A DNA stretch of 64,000 bases, from NCBI RefSeq assembly GCF_000648235.2, contig NZ_AP017977.1, forward strand, positions 930,001-994,000. The letters run 5' to 3'. This document shows, piece after piece, positions 57,656-64,000 of this stretch. The translations under genes and the position numbers were made by a program. This stretch comes from Neochlamydia sp. S13 (lineage in GTDB: Bacteria; Chlamydiota; Chlamydiia; Chlamydiales; Parachlamydiaceae). How positions within the stretch are numbered: position 1 is the stretch's first letter; each line of letters starts with the position of its first letter. The notes under the pieces were generated by a model. The model had not been told where the DNA came from. It ran no database searches and saw only the letters and a program-made list of their open reading frames with translations.

Positions 57656-59044
57656 AAGGCTGCTCTCCTGTTAAAATGGATTTTTTGTCTAGTGGGTGCG
57701 CCCCTTTTTCCTTACAGGCCAAGCTTTTCTTAAATAAGACACTTAGATCTGTTGAGTAAATACTATCTTAAAGAAAAAAAAGCTTTGGCTCTAAGCTTAA
57801 ACCAGGTAAGCCTCTTAAAAACGCTCAACCTTATTATTATACGCTGTTATTCTACTTAAATATTTGTAAATTAATCGATTACTACTTGATCAGCTGAGTT
57901 TTTAAGAAGTTCTTGTAAGCTGCAGCAAGCTTTACTAAGGGAAAACTAAAAAGCCTGTAGCGATATGAAAAGCTAAGCCGTCCTGCGGTTGTGCAACAAA
58001 TGTTTTATCTAGAGGAAAATTTGATCAATGACCATATTGTGGGGGAGCCGTCTCTTTATAAAAAAGCACCTGTTAAAAAAATAAGCTTTAAATTTAGGAC
58101 TTTTCGGTAAAATATTGAGATGAAAAATTCTTTATAGAAATACCCTTAAACCTTTAGATGCTGTTTAACAGTCAATAAAAAGGGTATGACTCTAAAAACG
58201 GCCTAAAAACATCATGCAAACATTAGCCTCACCTGAGGGTTTTCATATCAACAATCCCTGCATCTTGTCAATATTTTCGAATGGAAAGATGACTAGGCAT
58301 TTTCCGAGAGATAAAATAAAAAGCTAAATAATTTATTAATTACAAAACAATTTTTAATATCTAAGGAAGCTAGATATTTATTGAAAAAAAATCCCATGCA
58401 AATAATTATGAGAAGAAAAATAAAGAAGCTATAAAAAAATATTTATCTGCTAAATAATATTTTAATTTTAGAGGAAGAAGCATGATGATTATTTAAAAAA
58501 AAATAATATAAGCAGAATTTAAAAAATGAAATAAAAATGCAAAATTATTTATGGCATGATAAAGCAAGCAATTTTTTAGGTTAAAACAATAATTTTTTTA
58601 AGCAATATTGGATTTATCCTCTAGGATAAAAGTTTAAAGCGGGATTAAATGGAAGTTTTAAATTTGCTTATTTATATAAATTGGAAACTTCTAAACTCTA
58701 TTTTTTATCGCTTAGCTAGGGCTACATGTTAACTCCTTATGCTCTAATTTTTTTCTTTATAAATGGTGCTTTATTAATGTCAAAGATCATGTTATCTTTA
58801 AAGGGAGAGAATACGGAAATTTAAGAGAATATAGGCATAGGTTAATGTGGTTAATATGCAACGCACTGAATTATATAAGCTCTCTACAAGACCTTTTCCA
58901 TTTTATCAAAATTAATTTTTAAATTTTTTCACCTCTCTTCATCGGTAAAAGAAAGCGTTTATTAATTTTTGCTTTAATTAATGCATGATTAGTACTTTAA
59001 TACATTTGCTATTGATGGCTTGATAATTTATTTTGAGGTTTTTT
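57656..59044. other. 1.4 kb AT-rich region without a gene
   Basis: No plausible gene or RNA is seen on either strand. A stretch at 57960-58110 is open for about 49 codons in one frame (YEKLSRPAVVQQ) but has no start signal. The right half is very rich in A and T. This is the position where complex I genes might have been lost. Confidence 0.4.
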
Positions 59045-59521
59045 ATGCAATATGCATATGTATATAGGCAATCTAGGGCTAATTTTGAAATATTTGGGTA
59101 TAAATTTCGTTTAAATCTGATAGATACCCTTCAACAAAAGCTTAAAATTGTTGTAGATCGACCGGTAGCGAAGTCGCTTGCAGTAAGAACATTAAAAAAT
59201 ATTGAAAGAGAGTCAAGCATCAAAGCTTTCCTAACCAAACGAGTAGTAGTAATCACAGCGACAAGTGCTGTAGTAGTGAGTGGTTTATTTCTTCCTCATG
59301 CTGTGGCTTCCCTCGCTGTGCTTACTTCTGCCTATGTTAGGAGTGTGATAGCTGCTGTAGGGACTATTTTCATCGCTTATGTAATGGCTAATAATAATCT
59401 TCCTAAATTATCACAAGCCTATCAAGATCAAGCTAGGCAAGCGCGTTACTTAATGGAAGAAATTAGAAACAAAGAAGATAATGTGGCTTTCATTTTCCCT
59501 AATAATGAAAGAATTTCTTAA
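59045..59521 (+). CDS. Candidate Inc-like membrane protein
   Basis: A 158-residue protein from the ATG at 59045, 6 bases after GAGG; a TTG-started longer frame adds four residues. Residues about 67-115 form a long double hydrophobic segment (VVVITATSAVVVSGLFLPHA and SVIAAVGTIFIAYVMA) with a short turn. The N-terminus is basic and the C-terminus polar with coiled-coil character. The paired hydrophobic hairpin matches the Inc layout, but family membership is only inferred. Confidence 0.6.
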   Translation: MQYAYVYRQSRANFEIFGYKFRLNLIDTLQQKLKIVVDRPVAKSLAVRTLKNIERESSIKAFLTKRVVVITATSAVVVSGLFLPHAVASLAVLTSAYVRSVIAAVGTIFIAYVMANNNLPKLSQAYQDQARQARYLMEEIRNKEDNVAFIFPNNERIS

Positions 59522-59583
59522 TAAAACTGGGGACTCACGCTTTAGCAAAAATATTCTTTAAATTTATTCTTTTTATCTACCCT

Positions 59584-60012
59584 CTACTTCAAAGCTGCCG
59601 AGTGGACGATAGTAAACTGCTTTGAAGTGTAAATCTGCTGACGGCGTTGCGATTGCGCTAGCTTTTCAGGATGAGTTTGATCATACAGCTCATAAACAAC
59701 ATTAAAGTGCTCTGCAATAGGGCTTACTTCTGCACACAGATTTATCAAAACAAGAGCCTGATTTAAATTTTGAGCCACAGAAGTGATGACCACTTTTTCT
59801 GATGAAGGAGTATTTGAAGCTATATGAGGAAGAAAGCTCTCGGGGGAAAATTTCCACAGCAATTCATCGATATAGCGAGTAGCTTGTTCATTAGGAGCGA
59901 CAACTAAAACGTTATCCCCTACTTCAAAATGATGCTGGATATAATGGCAGATAGATCCTAGTTTTTGCTGGTTAGAGAATACAGGAATGAAGATGATATT
60001 AGGTTTTTGCAT
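59584..60012 (-). CDS. holC: DNA polymerase III chi-subunit-like protein
   Basis: A 142-residue product from the ATG at 60012; a longer frame exists but overlaps the upstream gene more. Typical chi features are the early FIPVFSNQQKLGSICHYI, NVLVVAPNEQATRYIDELLW and the FSPESFLPH segment, then a C-terminal helix. Chi links the clamp loader to SSB. Its start overlaps the end of the second DUF502 gene by about 14 bases, so translation is coupled. Confidence 0.75.
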   Translation of the reverse strand: MQKPNIIFIPVFSNQQKLGSICHYIQHHFEVGDNVLVVAPNEQATRYIDELLWKFSPESFLPHIASNTPSSEKVVITSVAQNLNQALVLINLCAEVSPIAEHFNVVYELYDQTHPEKLAQSQRRQQIYTSKQFTIVHSAALK

Positions 60013-60658
60013 GATCAGAGCTCCCTGGTATGGAAGGAAGCATAATACCACAAGACACCAAAAGCTTGAAAGCCTCCTCAACTTTCATATCAATTAACCT
60101 GACTTTATCTTGGGGAAACATCAGAATAAAACCGAAAGTAGGATTGGGTGTACCGGGTACAAAAACTGCCACTTTATCTTTTAATCTGATCTCGCCGGTC
60201 TCTTTTAGGGTATTTGAGGTTAAAAAGCCAATAGATAAAGAGTTTTCATGAGGATAGGGGACAAGCACAACTTGCTTGAAAGATGAACTGGTGGAAGAAA
60301 AAAGAGGATGAATAACATCTTGGAGGGACTTATACACCCTATTAATGATAGGAATATGACGAATCAAATTGTCAGTAAAGCTAAGCAGAGAATACATGAA
60401 AAATGTACGCGTTAAGAATCCTATAAAAATAATAAATATAACGACCATGATTAAAATAAATAGACGAATAATGAGGAGCAGCCCTAGAGTTTGATCTAAA
60501 TTCCAGGGATAATCATTAGCAGGGTGATAGTAATGAAAAGCTGCTTTTAGAAGATGAATGAATGGATCGGTCAATAAATTTACTATAAAAGCTACGATAG
60601 CTAGTGTAAGGATAACAGGCAAAAGGAGTGCCAATCCCGTTAAAAAGTATTTTTTCAT
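59999..60658 (-). CDS. DUF502 membrane protein, copy B
   Basis: A 219-residue protein with two N-terminal membrane segments (LTGLALLLPVILTLAIVAFI and ILIMVVIFIIFIGFLTRTF) and a conserved soluble part: RVYKSLQDVIHPLF, FKQVVLVPYP, AVFVPGTPNPTFGFILMFP and DMKVEEAFKLLVSCGIM. It starts with an ATGA overlap on the stop of copy A. The function of this family is not established. Confidence 0.9.
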   Translation of the reverse strand: MKKYFLTGLALLLPVILTLAIVAFIVNLLTDPFIHLLKAAFHYYHPANDYPWNLDQTLGLLLIIRLFILIMVVIFIIFIGFLTRTFFMYSLLSFTDNLIRHIPIINRVYKSLQDVIHPLFSSTSSSFKQVVLVPYPHENSLSIGFLTSNTLKETGEIRLKDKVAVFVPGTPNPTFGFILMFPQDKVRLIDMKVEEAFKLLVSCGIMLPSIPGSSDHAKT

Positions 60659-61326
60659 AAGGGTACGCTCGGGGATGCAGATAACATATCTGCAGAGGGT
60701 AATAAAGGATTAAAAGAGACAGAAATTACTCCGCAGGAAATAATATATTTAAAAGCTTCTTCCACACTCATATCCAAATAAATCAGTTCATTTTTCCTAA
60801 ACATCATTAAAAAGCCAGAAGTTGGGTTGGGGGTGCAGGGAACAAAAATAGCCACTAGCTCTTCATCTGAATGGCTGCCTAAACCTACCATATTCTCTCG
60901 TGTAATCAAACCTATACAATAAGTGGTAGCATTGGGATAGGGCACCATGACAACTTGCTTAAAAGATTTGCCCTCTGAAATAAATAATGTTTTGATTACA
61001 TCTTTACAAGTATTGTAGACTGAGCGAATAAAAGGAATGCGTCGTAGAATTTTCTCTGTAAATCGGAGAATATATCTAACTATAAGCCAACGTCCAATCA
61101 TTCCCACAAAAACAGTAGAGAAAAAGATCAAGGTCACAATAATAACTTGGCTGATTAAATGTTGCAGTTGAGGAGGGGTCTTTTCAAGAAAATGATTTTG
61201 CCTAAGAATTTCTTTAGTAATACCTGCAAAAGGGTCAGTGAGTCTATTAAAAACAAAAACTACGATAAAGAGAGTCAAAGTTAAAGGTAAAAGAACGGCA
61301 AGACCTGTAATGAAGTATTTTTTCAT
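60655..61326 (-). CDS. DUF502 membrane protein, copy A
   Basis: A 223-residue paralogue of copy B with the same architecture: MKKYFITGLAVLLPLTLTLF, VYNTCKDVIKTLF, FKQVVMVPYP, AIFVPCTPNPTSGFLMMF and DMSVEEAFKYIISCGVI. It is the first of three overlapping minus-strand genes (copy A, copy B, holC). The tandem arrangement indicates local duplication. Confidence 0.9.
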   Translation of the reverse strand: MKKYFITGLAVLLPLTLTLFIVVFVFNRLTDPFAGITKEILRQNHFLEKTPPQLQHLISQVIIVTLIFFSTVFVGMIGRWLIVRYILRFTEKILRRIPFIRSVYNTCKDVIKTLFISEGKSFKQVVMVPYPNATTYCIGLITRENMVGLGSHSDEELVAIFVPCTPNPTSGFLMMFRKNELIYLDMSVEEAFKYIISCGVISVSFNPLLPSADMLSASPSVPL

Positions 61327-61437
61327 AAAACTACTATAGCAGAAAAGAATTAATTATTCAAAAGTTGTAAAGATAGGGCCATCTTAAAAATAGGAAAAGA
61401 AAGTCAGAAGCTTACAAGTATTAAAATTTTATCCTAA

Positions 61438-62022
61438 TTACATTTCTAACGCATAGATGAAACGCCAGGGGAGTTGAGCATGCTCACCTGCGTAGTCGAT
61501 GCCTACACGCGGTCCTATGACTAAATTCTTTTTTTCGCAACAAATGTGATGATCTTCTAGCCAGATAAGGGGTCCTGTCAATAGTAAGCCATTATGAATA
61601 GTATCAATGCCTAAAGCTTGTGCTAATGTCCCTGGTCCACCCGTAAGGTTAGCTTTATTTTTAGTTTTATTGCGCCGTTTAATCATTTGTTCAACGCCAA
61701 TAATAGGTTTAATAGCGCGAATCAAAATAGCATGGGGAATTTCAATACTGTTAGTAACAATGTTAAACATGGCGTGAATTCCATAGATGCGATACACGTA
61801 AGCATGTCCACCTGCATGATACATCACCTCATTCCGTTTGGTACGACGGCCGCCATACGCATGGGAAGCTCGATCTTCAGGACCCCTGTAAGCTTCCGTT
61901 TCAGTAATAATTCCTCCCGTATACACTCCATTGATGCAGGTCATCAATACTTTACCTAATAGCTCTTGGCTAATCTGTAGGACATCGTCTCTTAAATAAA
62001 AATCTAAAGGAAGTTTTTCCAT
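61438..62022 (-). CDS. 3-methyladenine DNA glycosylase (AAG/MPG family)
   Basis: Removes alkylated purines in base excision repair. The 194-residue protein shows TETEAYRGPEDRASHAYGG (active-site Glu region), VYRIYGIHAMFN and GGPGTLAQALGID. The length is normal. Its ATG shares a base with the RNase R stop codon (TAATG), so the two are translationally coupled. Confidence 0.93.
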   Translation of the reverse strand: MEKLPLDFYLRDDVLQISQELLGKVLMTCINGVYTGGIITETEAYRGPEDRASHAYGGRRTKRNEVMYHAGGHAYVYRIYGIHAMFNIVTNSIEIPHAILIRAIKPIIGVEQMIKRRNKTKNKANLTGGPGTLAQALGIDTIHNGLLLTGPLIWLEDHHICCEKKNLVIGPRVGIDYAGEHAQLPWRFIYALEM

Positions 62023-64000
62023 TATTTTCTTAACTTTTTCTTGCCTGGGGAAATTTTTGAGCTTTTTCTTTTTGAGGCGGTATATAGAAAATCTTTTAGC
62101 CTAGGTTTAGAAACAGGACGAGAAGGTAGGGGTTTCATCATTTTCTTTGATTTTAGTGGATTAGATTTTGCCTCAGGGACAAGTGTCCAGGAGCTTTCTA
62201 AGGTAATAAAATCAACCTTTTTGAGCATAATAGTGATTTTGTCTCCTGCTACAAAAGTTTGATGGGTATGACGTCCTTTTAAAGCTAAATTGCCTTCATC
62301 ATAGACATAGTAATCTCCATTAAGCTCGGATACATGTAAAGAGCTTTCAAGCATTACATCTAGAACCTCAAAGATTATTCCAAAACTTTTTACACGGGTG
62401 ACAACAGCTTCATACTGTTTGTAGGGCTCTCTTTGCTGGCGAGAATATAGCAAACGCAATTTTTTGAGAGTTTTTACACTAGCTTCTGCTCGAGCACTTT
62501 GCCTTTCTTTTTCTGAGCAATTATTGGCTACTATTTCTAAAGCTTCATAGGTTTCTTCTTCTTGGAAAAGCGAGCGATGAATTACTAGGTCAATATAACG
62601 GCGTATAGGGCTTGTAAAATGACAATAATGGGTTAGGCCTAAACCAAAGTGACCTATATTGTCAGGCGAATAAATAGCTAAACGCATGCGACGTATATAA
62701 CTGGTAGCCAGATATTGTCCATAGGAAGAATGCATAGCTTCTTCAAAAAGTTTTTGAATTTCTGCATTGCTAGGCGTATCCGATAAATTATAGCCAAAAG
62801 CTCTTGCTAACGCGGCAAATTCTTTCATGCTTTCTTCAGCAGGCTCATCGTGAACACGATAGGTCAGATTTTTACCTAGCGAGGTCAAATGCCTGGCAAC
62901 TGTTTCATTGGCTTTCAGCATAAACTCTTCAACCAATTGATGAGTGATATCGTAGGTAATATAATCTGTACCCTGAGGAACCCCTTTTTCATCCACTAAA
63001 ATGATCAGTTCAGGCAAAGCAAACTCAATACTTCCTCTTTCAAAGCGTTTTTTCTTCAATAAGTTGCATAATTCTACCATAAGATGGAGAGTAGGAGCAT
63101 GAGGAGAGAGCTTTTTACCTTCTAAAATTTGCTTAGCTTCTTTGTAGGTAAAACGTTTCTTGCTTTTGATCACACTCCGGGTAATACGATAATCGATTTC
63201 GTTTCCACTACGATCAAAAGTAATTAAAACAGAAACGGTAAGCCTGTTTACTTGAGGCTTAAGGCTGCATAAATTATCAGATAAAACAGAGGGAAGCATA
63301 GGAAGGCAGGTTCCAGGAAAATAAGTAGAGTTGCAACGCATAGCAGCCTCTTTATCTAAAGCGGTCCCAGGCGTTACGTAATAAGATACATCTGCAATAT
63401 GCACTCCTAGATGATAATGCCCTTGTTGATCTTTGGAAAGATGGATGGCATCGTCAAAATCTTTAGCTGTATCCGGGTCAATGGTAAAGCATTCAATCTC
63501 ACGAAAATCCTCTCTTCCTAGAAGATCTTTTGTGGCCACTCGTGTCCCTATCCTTTCAGCCTCGTCAATAGCTTGCTCAGAAAAATTAGAATGTAAGCCA
63601 AATTCTTCGATTGCTGCTTTAACGTCACAGGAAGGATCGGAGATATGCCCGAGGTAGTGAGAATATTTACAGCATGTTTCTGTATCTTTACTGCCCCAAT
63701 CTGTGACCTGCATAACTATTCTGTCGCCTTCTTGAAGTTTCCTTTCTTTTGAAGGCTCAACAATCACCCTTTGAGAAAGGCCCAGCAAAGGAACATAGGC
63801 TAGAATTTCGCCATAGCGATCTACTTTTCTTATTATCCCGGCTACATGAGTGCGTGCTCGTTCTAGAATGGCCACTACTTTACCTTCCGGTCCCTTTTCT
63901 TTAAAAGGGGGAGGCTCCACACACACTTCAACTATATCCCCCTCTACCGCATTTTGAATTGAATGCTTGGGAATAAAAATGTCCTCTGAATAAATAGAGG
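62022..64000 (-). CDS. rnr: Ribonuclease R, N-terminus beyond the window
   Basis: A 3'-5' exoribonuclease. Partial gene: the frame remains open to the window edge, reading FIPKHSIQNAVEGDIVEV before the GTG at 63926. Visible are cold-shock-type segments, the RNB core with CFTIDPDTAKDFDDAIHL (metal-binding acids) and FTSPIRRYIDLVIHRSL, then a C-terminal S1 domain (YEAVVTRVKSFGIIFEVL) and a Lys-rich tail (SKRKSSKISPGKKK). Identification is secure. Confidence 0.95.
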   Translation of the reverse strand, partial: SIYSEDIFIPKHSIQNAVEGDIVEVCVEPPPFKEKGPEGKVVAILERARTHVAGIIRKVDRYGEILAYVPLLGLSQRVIVEPSKERKLQEGDRIVMQVTDWGSKDTETCCKYSHYLGHISDPSCDVKAAIEEFGLHSNFSEQAIDEAERIGTRVATKDLLGREDFREIECFTIDPDTAKDFDDAIHLSKDQQGHYHLGVHIADVSYYVTPGTALDKEAAMRCNSTYFPGTCLPMLPSVLSDNLCSLKPQVNRLTVSVLITFDRSGNEIDYRITRSVIKSKKRFTYKEAKQILEGKKLSPHAPTLHLMVELCNLLKKKRFERGSIEFALPELIILVDEKGVPQGTDYITYDITHQLVEEFMLKANETVARHLTSLGKNLTYRVHDEPAEESMKEFAALARAFGYNLSDTPSNAEIQKLFEEAMHSSYGQYLATSYIRRMRLAIYSPDNIGHFGLGLTHYCHFTSPIRRYIDLVIHRSLFQEEETYEALEIVANNCSEKERQSARAEASVKTLKKLRLLYSRQQREPYKQYEAVVTRVKSFGIIFEVLDVMLESSLHVSELNGDYYVYDEGNLALKGRHTHQTFVAGDKITIMLKKVDFITLESSWTLVPEAKSNPLKSKKMMKPLPSRPVSKPRLKDFLYTASKRKSSKISPGKKKLRK

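Noticed and set aside
57960-58110. Possible gene fragment in the empty 1.4 kb region
   Set aside because: Only one short open stretch with no start signal and no family pattern.

Overview
The window is from a chlamydia of the amoeba-symbiont type (order Parachlamydiales, most likely Parachlamydiaceae). I judge this from gene content and order. Blocks match the Chlamydia trachomatis order as I remember it: cysS/lysS near priA (CT778-CT782), msbA-accA-ihfA (CT264-CT267), and pepF-groES-groEL (CT112-CT110). They are mixed with genes typical of environmental chlamydiae: a giant ankyrin/LRR protein, a DUF4116 repeat protein, candidate inclusion-membrane proteins, an L,D-transpeptidase and many decaying insertion sequences. 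Base composition is AT-rich throughout. Genus and species cannot be fixed from the sequence alone.

Layout. 1-1.7 kb: cysS and a small winged-helix-like gene. 2.1-8.1 kb: a 1990-residue multidomain protein (two PI-kinase-like modules, ankyrin repeats, LRRs) lying between cysS and lysS. 8.5-21.3 kb: housekeeping genes (lysS, rimO, the priA operon, a FliO-like membrane protein, a small lipoprotein, a YbjN-like protein, a DnaQ-type exonuclease, an SDR protein) and an Inc-like candidate. 21.5-23.1 kb: an IS5-type element whose transposase gene is split by an ORF-less group II intron. 23.3-26.9 kb: an unknown 642-residue protein with an internal duplication, then a broken Fic gene preceded by a large palindrome. 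27.2-37.3 kb: mostly housekeeping genes (msbA-like gene and queC, accA, an L,D-transpeptidase, ihfA, tyrS, a Nif3-like gene, rpiA, a bifunctional-nuclease gene, ptsH). 37.7-41.8 kb: a secreted peptide with a repeated motif and two paralogous multi-pass membrane proteins. 42-46.8 kb: an IS remnant, pepF, and groESL behind a CIRCE element. 46.8-49.2 kb: tRNA-Asn followed by a decayed island with two serine-recombinase remnants and a toxin-antitoxin operon whose toxin has an in-frame stop. 50.5-57.7 kb: accessory genes (a membrane protein, a pentapeptide-repeat/class I amidotransferase fusion, a DUF4116 protein between two copies of a dead IS, an orphan nuoC). 59-64 kb: an Inc-like candidate, holC, two DUF502 genes, an alkyladenine glycosylase gene and the 3' part of RNase R.

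How the genes relate. The core genes serve translation (three aminoacyl-tRNA synthetases, RimO, queuosine synthesis, tRNA-Asn), replication restart and proofreading, envelope biogenesis and proteostasis. The accessory genes look like host-interaction factors: large repeat proteins, membrane proteins with paired hydrophobic segments, and a fused amidotransferase. Mobile-element debris sits next to most of them, suggesting rearrangement around the accessory loci. The most interesting points are the intron inside the IS, the duplicated kinase-like modules of the giant protein, an EF-hand in the MsbA-like exporter, the palindrome cluster at the dead Fic gene, the pentapeptide-amidotransferase fusion and the tRNA-Asn island.
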